Assembly: GCA_009838075.1 (NCBI GenBank)
Contig: VXSG01000122.1
Location: 1-36,928, forward strand
DNA length: 36,928 nucleotides
Source of the DNA: Boseongicola sp. SB0665_bin_10
GTDB lineage: Bacteria; Pseudomonadota; Alphaproteobacteria; Rhodobacterales; Rhodobacteraceae
Direction: 5' to 3'
Positions 9,331 through 17,144 of this stretch are shown one piece after another. A program made the position numbers and the translations under genes. How positions within the stretch are numbered: position 1 is the stretch's first letter; the number at the start of each line of letters is the position of its first letter. The notes under the pieces were generated by a model. The model did not search any database. It saw only the letters and a list, made by a program, of their open reading frames with translations, and had not been told where the DNA came from.

Positions 9331-9358
9331 ACGCTCGATAGTGACAGTTATCGAGCGT
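9331..9358 (+). repeat. right inverted palindromic site
   Basis: Perfect 10-bp arms ACGCTCGATA and TATCGAGCGT surround GTGACAGT. This is the better preserved of the two sites flanking the recombinase. It lies 162 bp before the leader ORF of the downstream lipoprotein. Confidence 0.85.
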
Positions 9359-9520
9359 AATTCCGGATGGGGACGGCGTCGGATGACACTTGGTGTCGAG
9401 GTCTCTGCTCTACGACTTTGATTCGCGCATCGTTTCGTCCCTTGTGCCTGTCTTTCGCCGGAACCGTTCATGCGAACAGGGGCGATCAGGGCCCAAAGCA
9501 AAGACGAAAGGAAACCTGCA

Positions 9521-9574
9521 ATGAACAACAGGACTCTCGCCACGCTGGCGGCAACCAAGGAGAAAGCCCAATGA
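9521..9574 (+). CDS. short leader ORF overlapping the lipoprotein start
   Basis: ATG at 9521 opens MNNRTLATLAATKEKAQ (17 residues) and ends in a TGA that overlaps the lipoprotein's ATG (ATGA). It has its own purine-rich binding site (AAAGGAAA) 8-9 nt upstream. The lipoprotein's AAGGAG lies inside its last codons. This layout would couple lipoprotein translation to translation of the leader. The peptide has no recognisable domain; its role, if any, is inferred from the overlap. Confidence 0.5.
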   Translation: MNNRTLATLAATKEKAQ

Positions 9575-10575
9575 CATTGCGTTGCGCGACAACATGCCTG
9601 GTCCTTTCGGCCGCCGCATTTCTGACAGCCTGTGGAGGCGGGGGTGGCACAGGCGATCGGCCACCGGAAACGACACCGCCGTCGGGAGGCGAACCGCCGC
9701 AGGGCGGTGCCGTAGACACTCGGGACGCAGGGCAGCTTCTCTACGACGGCGAGACCCTGACCGCGCGAAACCTCTCCGCGATGAGACTGGCCGGGGAGGA
9801 AGGCTTGGCCGAACTCATCGATCCGGTCGACTTCAGCATACGCCGCACGGAAGACGGCGAATATGTTGTCACGCTTGCTGGCCATGAGCACACATTCACG
9901 CGTGAACAGCGAACGGACGTGGGTGCCGACAGCCGCGACGAAGAAGGATTCGACTTCAACTTCTCTGTGTACGGCAACACGCGTCGAGACTTCCACGAAT
10001 ATCTCGACGCCGGACACAGCGGCGGCCATTTCCAGACCATTTGGGGAGCTTGGCGTGACTACGAGACAGTCAGGGGCCAGGACCCGATGCTCAGAACCTT
10101 CGCGATATTCGGCAACCCGACCACCGACTTCAGCCGCATTGGCGACGTGACCGCCACGTACAGCGGTGGATGGGCATGGCTCGAAGGATATGTCTCGTCG
10201 TTCGAAGCCGGCAACTTTGACTGGAACGAGGATCGGTCGAAGTTTTGGTCCGACGACATGGAATTCATGGCCAATTTCTCAAACGGCACGATTTCGGGCC
10301 GCATCCAGAACTTCAAGGACTGGGACAGTGGCGAAGCCTTCGACATGACACTCACGATGCCGGAAACAAGCTTCGGCACCGACGCGTTCTCGGGCAGCTT
10401 CGATGTTTCGGGCGAAATGCTTCGTCAGACCACTGCCAGCTATGACGCCTCGTTCTGGGGACCGGACGCGAATGCGTTCGCCGGGACAATGAGCATCTCC
10501 GGCACGAGCATCGAAGGCGGCGAGACAACGCCATTTGTTGGCGTCGGCCACTTCACGGTTGGCAAGGATAAGTAG
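9571..10575 (+). CDS. outer-membrane/surface lipoprotein with TbpB-like beta-barrel end
   Basis: This 334-residue protein starts with a lipoprotein signal peptide and lipobox LTAC (cysteine 21), followed by five glycines and a proline-rich tether (about 25-50). The C-terminal third has alternating beta-strand character and the phrase YDASFWGPDANAFAGTMSISG, resembling the 'F-GP-A-E-GG' turns of transferrin-binding-protein-B-like barrels found in alphaproteobacterial surface lipoproteins. There is no lysine or arginine after the lipid cysteine that would argue for inner-membrane retention. Ligand unknown; metal or host-protein binding is only suggested by family. AAGGAG precedes the ATG. The gene lies just downstream of the recombinase unit and may share its regulation. 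A hairpin follows the stop. Confidence 0.8.
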   Translation: MTLRCATTCLVLSAAAFLTACGGGGGTGDRPPETTPPSGGEPPQGGAVDTRDAGQLLYDGETLTARNLSAMRLAGEEGLAELIDPVDFSIRRTEDGEYVVTLAGHEHTFTREQRTDVGADSRDEEGFDFNFSVYGNTRRDFHEYLDAGHSGGHFQTIWGAWRDYETVRGQDPMLRTFAIFGNPTTDFSRIGDVTATYSGGWAWLEGYVSSFEAGNFDWNEDRSKFWSDDMEFMANFSNGTISGRIQNFKDWDSGEAFDMTLTMPETSFGTDAFSGSFDVSGEMLRQTTASYDASFWGPDANAFAGTMSISGTSIEGGETTPFVGVGHFTVGKDK

Positions 10576-10621
10576 CCGCATTTGGCCGCATGGGCGAACC
10601 AGAACGCCCGCCCTCGGAAAA

Positions 10622-10645
10622 GCCGCGGTCCAACCGGGCCGCGGC
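10622..10645. terminator. strong GC hairpin after the lipoprotein gene
   Basis: GCCGCGGTCC (10622-10631), loop AACC, GGGCCGCGGC (10636-10645) form a 10-bp stem with one G-U pair. No T-run follows on the plus strand; four As precede it, so the minus-strand copy has a T4. It is a plausible transcription stop or mRNA 3' end for the lipoprotein gene, not a canonical intrinsic terminator. Confidence 0.45.
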
Positions 10646-11037
10646 GGCCCAAGTTGTCGTGCGACGTGCATGGCACGTGCCCGAACGCGCAAGCGTCAAT
10701 CAACGCGATGATCCGACTTGGAATTCGTCTTTTCCGCGCGCCGCGAAGTGCATGTCCGAATCATCGAAACAATGCAGGAAAAAATGCATTTCTACGGGTC
10801 GTTGCCCGAGAAATATTGCGCTTGTTGCTTGATCGTGAGGCAGTCCCGACATTGTTCAATTGCGTTGAGAGACCTGGTTTGACGTCTTCCGCCTCTGGGC
10901 GATGAAGACGAAATGCGGCGCCGGGACAACGTCGCGTCCCGCAATGGATCGAATCGACGTGCGCGCGCATTCTGCGTGTGCACGTTCGTTCACGCTTTCC
11001 GGTTGATGGGCCTGTGCAATCTGCCTAAACGCTCCGC
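10646..11037. other. intergenic DNA upstream of suhB
   Basis: No gene is visible. A small hairpin AATGCA-(8 nt, A-rich)-TGCATT spans 10771-10790. The suhB promoter must lie here but I cannot point to it. Confidence 0.4.
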
Positions 11038-11826
11038 ATGCAGGGAAGCGCAAATCTCAATGTCATGGTGAAGGCGGCCCGGAGTGCCGGAAGGAGCCTC
11101 GCAAAGGACTTTCGCGAGGTTGAGAACCTCCAGGTCTCCTCTAAGGGTGCGGGCGATTTCGTCAGCCGCGCGGACATTGCCGCGGAAGGCATCATTCGCG
11201 ACATTCTCGGAGAGGCCCGCCCGAGTTACGGCTGGATTGGCGAGGAGAGCGGTGAGGAAGCGGGCAAGGATCCGACTCGGCATTGGATCGTGGACCCGCT
11301 CGACGGGACCACGAATTTCCTGCACGGCATGCCCCACTGGGCAATTTCCATCGCGCTGGAACACAAGGGCGAGATCGCTGCGGCCGTGGTCTTCGATCCG
11401 GCAAAGGACGAAATGTTCGTCGCCGAAAGGGGCCAGGGGGCCTGGCTGAACTCCCAGCGCCTGCGTGTCAGCAACCGACGCAAGATGATCGAATCGGTCT
11501 TTGAGACCGGCCTCCCGTTTGCAAACCGGGCCCACCTGCCGGACATGCTTCGGGAACTGTCCCGGTTGCTGCCCATGACGGCCGGTGTACGTCAGTTCGG
11601 CGCCGCGGCACTCGGACTGGCATACGTCGCGGCCGGGCGTTACGAGGGTTTCTGGGAGCGAGGCCTACGTCCTTGGGACGTCGCGGCGGGCATCCTGCTC
11701 GTGCGCGAGGCGGGAGGGTTCCTGGACGGAATCGTCGCGAACACCGATCCCATGGCAACTGGAGACATCCTGGCCGCGAATTCCGAAATCTACGAGGCCT
11801 TTGCCAAGGTGATCCGCACTGCGTGA
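11038..11826 (+). CDS. suhB: inositol monophosphatase family protein
   Basis: This 262-residue cytoplasmic enzyme belongs to the Mg2+-dependent inositol monophosphatase/SuhB family. The metal site is complete: GEES (about 68-71), then WIVDPLDGTTNF (83-94) supplying the two aspartates, and RPWDVAAGILLVREAGG near the C-terminus with the third aspartate. The N-terminus QGSANLNVMVKAA matches SuhB proteins of alphaproteobacteria and fixes the start at 11038 despite a poor ribosome binding site. Family members hydrolyse myo-inositol-1-phosphate, and SuhB also joins rRNA transcription complexes in enterobacteria; which role applies here is not visible. It is convergent with the MFS gene at 11897. 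Confidence 0.93.
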   Translation: MQGSANLNVMVKAARSAGRSLAKDFREVENLQVSSKGAGDFVSRADIAAEGIIRDILGEARPSYGWIGEESGEEAGKDPTRHWIVDPLDGTTNFLHGMPHWAISIALEHKGEIAAAVVFDPAKDEMFVAERGQGAWLNSQRLRVSNRRKMIESVFETGLPFANRAHLPDMLRELSRLLPMTAGVRQFGAAALGLAYVAAGRYEGFWERGLRPWDVAAGILLVREAGGFLDGIVANTDPMATGDILAANSEIYEAFAKVIRTA

Positions 11827-11855
11827 ATTTCGCGCCAGCCGCAATGTCGCGAAAT
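11827..11855. terminator. inverted repeat between convergent genes
   Basis: ATTTCGCG (11827-11834) and CGCGAAAT (11848-11855) form a perfect 8-bp stem with a 13-nt loop, directly after the suhB stop and before the end of the convergent MFS gene. No T-run follows, so it is a possible rather than a classical bidirectional terminator. Confidence 0.35.
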
Positions 11856-11896
11856 CCCTGGAAGAGGACGCCACCGCCCCCTGACCATGGGTGGCC

Positions 11897-13123
11897 TCAA
11901 CCGTCCCTACCTTCGCGAATTCGCCCCAGGAGCCGACCGATGACGAACGACGTTCTTGGCGCGTAGACGTAGCGAGTGCGGGTCTTTGCGCTGCGGCTTC
12001 GCATCCGGACCAGGCTGAACGCGATCAGGATCACGTGCGCCACCGACACGAACGAGAACATGGCAGAGGGGCCGAACCTGTCGATCAGGGATGCCACGAA
12101 CCATGGCGAAGCGATTGCGCCCACGGCATAGTAGAATATGAACGCCGCCGAGATGTCCACGCGCTCGTCCTGGCTGGCGAAGTCGTGGGCATGGGCCGTG
12201 GCGACGGAATAGATGGGAAAGGTGATCAGGCCGAACAGTCCCGCGGCAGCAAATGCCGAGCCTGTGCCGTTTGCGGCAAACGCAACCATCACGACGCATG
12301 AGAAAATTGCCAGCACCGACAGCACGATCAGCACGATGCGTCGGTCGTAACGGTCGGCTGCCCAACCCACCGGATACTGGCTCAGCGCACCGCCAAGAAC
12401 AAAGGCTGCCAGGAACAGCGCGACCTCGTCGTTCGAGAGCCCGACTTCAACTCCGTAGATCGGTCCGACCATTCGGAAGGCGGCAGTTGTCAGGCCGGCC
12501 GACACGACGCCGGCGACCGCGAGCGGCGAGCGTTCCCATGCAAGCCCGGGTCGGAGGCGTTGCGCCTTTGGCACCGGCGGTTGCTCGATTCGGGTCAGGA
12601 CGAGAGGCACGAGCGCGGCGCAGCAAATGAGCGCGAGGATGTTGTACGAAACGTAGCTGGCAGGTTCGAGAACCGAAATCATCAATTGCGCGGCCAGCGA
12701 CCCGCTGATGTCGACGACACGATAGACACCTATGGCCCGACCCCTTGTTGCGTTGGTGACCTTCGCCTGGAGCCAGCTTTCCACGACCGTGTAGCAGCCC
12801 GCGATGCATATCCCCGAAAGCACGCGCATGACCATCCAGGCCATTGCGTCAACGATCAGCATGTGGCTGAGAATTCCGATCGTGCCTGCGGCGGTGAAGG
12901 CCGCGAAGGTCCGTGAGTGTCCGACATCGCTCAAGATTCGCGGCGCCCAGATGCAGCCGACGAAGAAGCCTAAAAAATGTGCGGAACCCAAGAGCCCGAT
13001 CTCGGAACGCGTGAAGTCGAGCTGGATTCCCGAGATTGCGTCAAGCGGCGCGAGGCCGCCCGATCCGAGCTGCAGCAGCAGGACTGACAGAAGCAGGGCC
13101 GCGAAAGATATCAGCATGCGCAT
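11897..13123 (-). CDS. MFS transporter (YcaD-like)
   Basis: This 408-residue inner-membrane protein has about 12 hydrophobic segments. The N-terminal half contains LGSAHFLGFFVGCIWAPRI and VVESWLQAKVTNATRGRAIG, the pattern of YcaD-like major facilitator proteins; the second half has GWAADRYDRR, a motif-A-like loop. Substrate unknown. The start at 13123 was chosen because it gives a short charged N-terminus directly before TM1; an in-frame upstream extension has no family features. It lies 301 bp downstream of the enolase-superfamily gene on the same strand. It may move that pathway's substrate or product, but the gap leaves cotranscription uncertain. Confidence 0.88.
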   Translation of the reverse strand: MRMLISFAALLLSVLLLQLGSGGLAPLDAISGIQLDFTRSEIGLLGSAHFLGFFVGCIWAPRILSDVGHSRTFAAFTAAGTIGILSHMLIVDAMAWMVMRVLSGICIAGCYTVVESWLQAKVTNATRGRAIGVYRVVDISGSLAAQLMISVLEPASYVSYNILALICCAALVPLVLTRIEQPPVPKAQRLRPGLAWERSPLAVAGVVSAGLTTAAFRMVGPIYGVEVGLSNDEVALFLAAFVLGGALSQYPVGWAADRYDRRIVLIVLSVLAIFSCVVMVAFAANGTGSAFAAAGLFGLITFPIYSVATAHAHDFASQDERVDISAAFIFYYAVGAIASPWFVASLIDRFGPSAMFSFVSVAHVILIAFSLVRMRSRSAKTRTRYVYAPRTSFVIGRLLGRIREGRDG

Positions 13124-13424
13124 TTCCGCCACTCTTCGTGCGCCCTGAATCCCTGCGACCGCTTGATTTCGACATCGGGAGGGCGAATTCTGGCGTGAAT
13201 GGCCATTCTTGCGGAGGCGCATGCCTCTTTCGTCCAACCGGCAGCCGCAAGAAGCGGCGGTCCGGTCCGTCACGTTTCGGTTCCTCCGGAACCCGTCGTC
13301 CCGATATCGCTGAGCTTCGCCGGCGCCGACGTTCCGGATCCGGGTGCGCTATCGACCAGTCCGCGTGCTTCAGGTCAATCGCGACCGGTGCGGGTGGGAC
13401 GCTGCCAAGGTGGCAAGGCCGATC
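13124..13424. other. 301-bp gap between two minus-strand genes
   Basis: No coding frame with a domain and no clear hairpin is visible. It probably holds the promoter of the MFS gene. Confidence 0.4.
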
Positions 13425-14570
13425 TCACTGCCCGTCCAGCAATTCGACCCGGTGCCTTGCCAGCGCATCGGGGTCCGGCCTGACGCCCAGGCCGGTGCCT
13501 TGCGGCAACCGGACCTTGCCGCCTGACACCGGCAGCTTCGGGTTGGCAATGTCAGCGCTGGCAAAGTACCTGGACATGTAGAACTCGCAGCCAAGGGTCA
13601 GTTCCGGCAAGGCCGCCGCCAGGTGCGCGCCCGCAGCGTGCGCGATGGAAGTTTCGAACATGCAGCCGCAGTAGACCCCGATTCCGGCAGCGCGCGCGAC
13701 GGCAGCCACTTCAAGGCAACGCCGAATGCCGCCGGACTTCATGATCTTGAGCGAGAATATGTCAGCGATCCTCAGATGCGCGCCTTCCACGGCGTCGACG
13801 ACGCCGAACACGCTTTCGTCTGCCATGACGGGGACGTCCACGGCCCGGGTGATGGCGGCAAGTGCCGCGCGTTCGTGCCGCTTGACCGGCTGTTCGACAA
13901 AGTCCGGACGAAAGGCCTCCAGGTCGCGCACGGTTCGGATGGCGTCGTGGGCGGCAAGGCCTTGGTTGTAGTCGATCCGGAGGCCGATCTCGTCGCCATA
14001 AATCGCACGAAGCCTTTCGAGCCGCATCAGGTCGAATCCGTGATCCTTGAACCCGGTCTTCAGCTTGAAGAGGCGGACACCGTCTTCCCATAGGCGCGCG
14101 ACATCCTCGAGATCGGCGTCAAAATCGGGATTTGCGACCGAAAAGCTCAACATGAACTCCTTGCGCGAGATGCCGCCTGCCATCTCCGCGATGGAGAGTC
14201 CCGCGATCTGGCCGGAGAGGTCGAGCAGGGCGCATTCAAGTGCCGCCTTGGCTTCGGAATGTCCCACAAGGACGGAGTCGGCGACATGCATCAGTCGCGT
14301 GACCTGCACCGGGTCCTCGCCCATCACGTGCGGCCGCAGGTAGGTTTGGAGAGCCGCCGCCGACCCTTCGACCGTCCCGGTGAAGACGGGCCATGGCGAT
14401 GCCTCGCCCCAGCCGGCCAGTCCGGTGTCGGTGGAAAGTTCGAGAAGGGCTGCGTTGATGCCGGAGACGTCACCTGAACCATGGGAGTGCGTGGTCCTTG
14501 CGGGAACGTGCACAACGTGGACCCGGAACCCAACTATGCGGTGCTCGGCCACGGTCATCAGGCTATCCAT
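13425..14570 (-). CDS. muconate-cycloisomerase/mandelate-racemase family enzyme
   Basis: This 381-residue member of the enolase superfamily (MLE subgroup) has every catalytic landmark of the group: K169-x-K171 (FKLKTG), metal ligands D200 (RIDYNQ), E226 (FVEQP) and D251 (MADES), and the opposite-face base K275 (SLKIMKSGG). These fall almost at the same numbering as in muconate cycloisomerases. Such enzymes abstract a proton next to a carboxylate and then isomerise, cyclise, dehydrate or racemise; the actual substrate cannot be read. The N-terminal capping part contains SGDVSGINAALLELSTDTG. Its start overlaps the end of the upstream TPP-dependent enzyme by 13 bp, so the two are cotranscribed and probably act on linked steps. 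Confidence 0.9.
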   Translation of the reverse strand: MDSLMTVAEHRIVGFRVHVVHVPARTTHSHGSGDVSGINAALLELSTDTGLAGWGEASPWPVFTGTVEGSAAALQTYLRPHVMGEDPVQVTRLMHVADSVLVGHSEAKAALECALLDLSGQIAGLSIAEMAGGISRKEFMLSFSVANPDFDADLEDVARLWEDGVRLFKLKTGFKDHGFDLMRLERLRAIYGDEIGLRIDYNQGLAAHDAIRTVRDLEAFRPDFVEQPVKRHERAALAAITRAVDVPVMADESVFGVVDAVEGAHLRIADIFSLKIMKSGGIRRCLEVAAVARAAGIGVYCGCMFETSIAHAAGAHLAAALPELTLGCEFYMSRYFASADIANPKLPVSGGKVRLPQGTGLGVRPDPDALARHRVELLDGQ

Positions 14571-16258
14571 TCACTGACTGGAGCGCTGGCGTCCTGAAGT
14601 GGCTGGCTGATCACGTCAACCAGCGTGGGTCCCGGATGCTCGACCGCCTTGCGCAAGATGGATTCAAGCATTTCGGGGTCATCGGCGCGAAACGCCGTGA
14701 CCCCGAACGCCTCCGCCACCGCACGATGGTCGGTGCGGTCAAAATCGACCGAGTAGTAACGTTCGCCGAAGGCGGATTTCTGGCCGGCCTTGATCCAGCC
14801 ATAGGACGAGTTCGAGAACACGATGAAGGTCACTGGCAGTCCCAGGCGCGTGACGGTTTCAAGTTCGCCACAGGTGAATCCGAAGCTGCCGTCCCCCATG
14901 AGGCTGACCACCTTCTGCCCGGGTGCCCCGATCGCGGCTCCGACGGCCGCCGAGAGCGCATAGCCGAGAGCGCCGTGCGCCCGGTTGGAGAAGAGCCTGC
15001 GGCCGGTCACGTTCAGTTCGTAGTATGCCGAAATGTATGGGCAGGGCGTGCCGGGGTCGCCGACGACTATGGCATCGTCATCGAGAACGCGTCGTAGCGT
15101 CGCTATGGTCCGCTCGGGCAGGATCGGCACGTCCAGGCTTTCTGCCAGCACGTGGAACTTTTTCCATTTCCGGACCTTCGGGTCCGCGACGGCAGCCGCG
15201 CCGCCGAAACTGTGCGAAACGTTGCGGGCGGCCAGTGCGGCGTTCAGCGCGGCCAGGGCGAGGCGCGCGTCCGACACCACCGCCACTTCCGTCTTGTACG
15301 AGGCGCCAATCACTTCCGGATCGCTGTCGATGTGGAGAATCCGTGTCTCTTCCGAGGGATAGCGCCAGAGTTCGGTTGTCACCGAGCCGGCCCTGCATCC
15401 TGCGAAGAGCACGAGGTCGGCCAGCTCGACCACTTCGCGAGTCTCGGAAACTCCGCCGTTCGAACCGACGACTCCGATGCAGTTCGGGTGGGTCTCGGGA
15501 AGCGCGCCCTGACCGCTGATGGTTGTTGCAACTGCAATGTCGAGAGCTTCGACGAGCGCCTTCAGTTCGTCCTCGCCACGTGCCAGCACCACGCCGCCTC
15601 CGCAGATTATCAGCGGAAAGCGAGCGGAAAGCAGAGCGTCAAGGCAAGCGTCGATGGCCGCCGTGTCGGGGCCGCTGGGAAATGCGGGAAACGTGGCGTG
15701 CGTGGGTTCGGACCAAATGTCTTCAGGATTTGCCTCTCCACGCTGAACGTCGATGGGAAAGCCGAGATGCGCGGTGCCGGGGCGTCCGGTGGTCATCTTG
15801 CGGAAGGCTGTGCGAACCGCGTCGGGGACCTGGTCGGCATGCTGGATCACTTGGTTGAACTTGGTGAGCGGTCGCATGAGCCCTTCCTGGTCGAGCTCGG
15901 TCAAGGGATAATGGCCCTTTGCGCGGGTGCTGACGTCGGAAGTGATGGAGAGGATCGGTATGGAGCTTTCGTTGGCTTCCACCAGGCCTGGCAGGATATA
16001 GGTCGCACCGCCACCTGAAGGGCCTTCGCAAATTCCGGGGCGCCCGGTGACCCGCGCATAACCGTCGGCCATGTACGCCGCCGAGCGCTCGTCGCGGGTC
16101 AGGACATGGCGTATCCCGTGTTCAAGACGGTAAAGGGCGTCATAGAAGGGAAGCGTCGTATCCCCGCAGAGCCCGAACACGTGCCGGACTCCGTGGGCTT
16201 CGAGCATCCGCACCATCGCTTCTGCGCCCGACAGGGCATTCCTTGGCCCGTTCAGCAT
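14558..16258 (-). CDS. thiamine-pyrophosphate-dependent enzyme, acetolactate-synthase-like
   Basis: This 566-residue protein has the three-domain architecture of the acetolactate synthase/benzoylformate decarboxylase superfamily. The N-terminal pyrimidine-binding domain carries the catalytic glutamate E57 (TRDERSAAYMADGYAR). A central domain (about 190-345) follows, then the C-terminal TPP/Mg domain with GDGSFGF (455-461) and the downstream N483 (FSNSSYGW). Family members decarboxylate 2-oxoacids or join aldehydes; true acetolactate synthase would usually sit beside ilvH, which is absent here. The overlap with an enolase-superfamily gene instead suggests a dedicated catabolic or specialised pathway. 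It is the first gene of that unit, with about 250 bp of non-coding DNA upstream. Confidence 0.9.
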   Translation of the reverse strand: MLNGPRNALSGAEAMVRMLEAHGVRHVFGLCGDTTLPFYDALYRLEHGIRHVLTRDERSAAYMADGYARVTGRPGICEGPSGGGATYILPGLVEANESSIPILSITSDVSTRAKGHYPLTELDQEGLMRPLTKFNQVIQHADQVPDAVRTAFRKMTTGRPGTAHLGFPIDVQRGEANPEDIWSEPTHATFPAFPSGPDTAAIDACLDALLSARFPLIICGGGVVLARGEDELKALVEALDIAVATTISGQGALPETHPNCIGVVGSNGGVSETREVVELADLVLFAGCRAGSVTTELWRYPSEETRILHIDSDPEVIGASYKTEVAVVSDARLALAALNAALAARNVSHSFGGAAAVADPKVRKWKKFHVLAESLDVPILPERTIATLRRVLDDDAIVVGDPGTPCPYISAYYELNVTGRRLFSNRAHGALGYALSAAVGAAIGAPGQKVVSLMGDGSFGFTCGELETVTRLGLPVTFIVFSNSSYGWIKAGQKSAFGERYYSVDFDRTDHRAVAEAFGVTAFRADDPEMLESILRKAVEHPGPTLVDVISQPLQDASAPVSEWIA

Positions 16259-16515
16259 GTGTTTCCATCCTTCCGAATCCAGATGCCATCACACGCCGGA
16301 ACGAAACGGCACGCAAGATGCCATTGATGGAAGTGACGGGTGGGCTTCGCTGAGCGGTCGGGGCGGCACGTGGGCATCTATTCCACAATGATCGTCTTGC
16401 ATGGTCAATGTTCGGTTGCAGGTTTGTCGGGAGACCTGTAAGGGCCAAACGTTGCACTTAGGTGTGGCAGCGGGGATACGGGTCAGGTCCATGATCTTGG
16501 GATAGCGTGCCCGAA
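16259..16515. other. upstream region of the TPP-enzyme unit
   Basis: No gene is visible. The base composition becomes AT-richer from about 16380 onward, marking the edge of the accessory patch that follows. Confidence 0.4.
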
Positions 16516-16845
16516 ATGTCACAAGTAAACTTCGGCAACGACAGCCCAGGCATTTGCCCGTCACAAGTCTTTGATCGACTTGACGATGCAAGCGCTGAAT
16601 GCATCCTGCCTGACGGCGCCTTTCGCTTACTCACCATAGTTGCTCCTGAACGTTTACAAAATTCCGGTCGATCAGCGATATTGGGCGAAGTACTTTCTAT
16701 TGATCTGGCGGTCGACGATCACAAGCGGCGGAAAGTTCTTCTCGACGCAATTCCTGAGAGCAAGATTGGGGAACTTGAGGCGCGCACCCAAACAGCCTTT
16801 CGCCTCCGGAGAGACGCGCGCTCCCTAACGCCTGCTGTTCGGTGA
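16516..16845 (+). CDS. hypothetical protein, lower-GC, foreign-looking
   Basis: ATG at 16516 (a GTG at 16507 is in frame) gives 109 residues beginning MSQVNFGNDSPGICPSQVF. The interior reads like real protein (FRLLTIVAPERLQ, ILGEVLSIDLAVDD, LLDAIPESKIGELEAR) and ends in an arginine-rich tail. Codon third positions are clearly poorer in G and C than in the surrounding genes, as expected for recently acquired DNA. I do not recognise the family. It may be a fragment of a larger gene, since it lies next to a truncated restriction-type helicase. No strong ribosome binding site is visible. Confidence 0.4.
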   Translation: MSQVNFGNDSPGICPSQVFDRLDDASAECILPDGAFRLLTIVAPERLQNSGRSAILGEVLSIDLAVDDHKRRKVLLDAIPESKIGELEARTQTAFRLRRDARSLTPAVR

Positions 16846-16982
16846 GCTTTGGTTGGATTTCTCGGAGGCGTGGCCAGTGTTGAGCGCGCGGATAGACACG
16901 AGGCATCGAATACGCCCGTAATTCCGGCACGGAGCCTGTTTCCATACCAGAAGCGAGCCGCTGCCGCCATCGAACGATTCCT

Positions 16983-17144
16983 CTACCGAGAAGAGTGCAC
17001 GTAGTCCGCTTGCGAGCCGTCCGGCAGCGCGTGTTCGAACAGCACGTTCGATCCGTCTGTGAGGTACCATCCGGCGTCCGCGAGCAGCGCGTCGATCCTG
17101 AACCGCGCAATGGCTTCCGTCTTGCCGTTCATGCCGTCGTCCAT
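16983..17144 (-). pseudogene. truncated N-terminus of a type I restriction/DEAD-box helicase protein
   Basis: The 53-codon frame from ATG 17144 reads TEAIARFRIDALLADAGW, then NVLFEHALPDGSQADYV, and stops at 16983. The pattern 'A-x-x-R-x-x-ID-x-L-L-x-x-AGW ... G-x-ADYVL' is the beginning of HsdR-like restriction subunits and related DEAD/DEAH helicase proteins, where it leads into the nuclease core. The protein should run for several hundred more residues, but nothing homologous follows. It is a severely truncated relic; the start at 17131 is an alternative. Confidence 0.6.

Larger units (their letters stand above)
7970..9358. mobile_element. candidate recombinase unit bounded by inverted palindromic sites
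   Basis: The tyrosine recombinase gene lies between two related sites in opposite orientation. Each has 10-bp inverted arms around an 8-bp centre, the layout of a tyrosine-recombinase crossover site. Right site: ACGCTCGATA, centre GTGACAGT, TATCGAGCGT (9331-9358), arms perfectly palindromic. Left site: GCGCTCGATA, centre GCTGTCAC, TATCGCGCAC (7970-7997). The minus strand of the left site and the plus strand of the right site share GATAGTGACAG-(C/T)-TATCGAGCG. I see no transposase and no clear target-site duplication. It could be an invertible segment or a one-gene mobile unit; both are inference from the layout. Confidence 0.55.

Noticed and set aside
14558-16258. Calling the TPP-dependent enzyme ilvB/ilvG (acetolactate synthase)
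   Set aside because: The superfamily fits, but there is no small subunit gene and it overlaps an enolase-superfamily gene instead, so a specific name is not justified.
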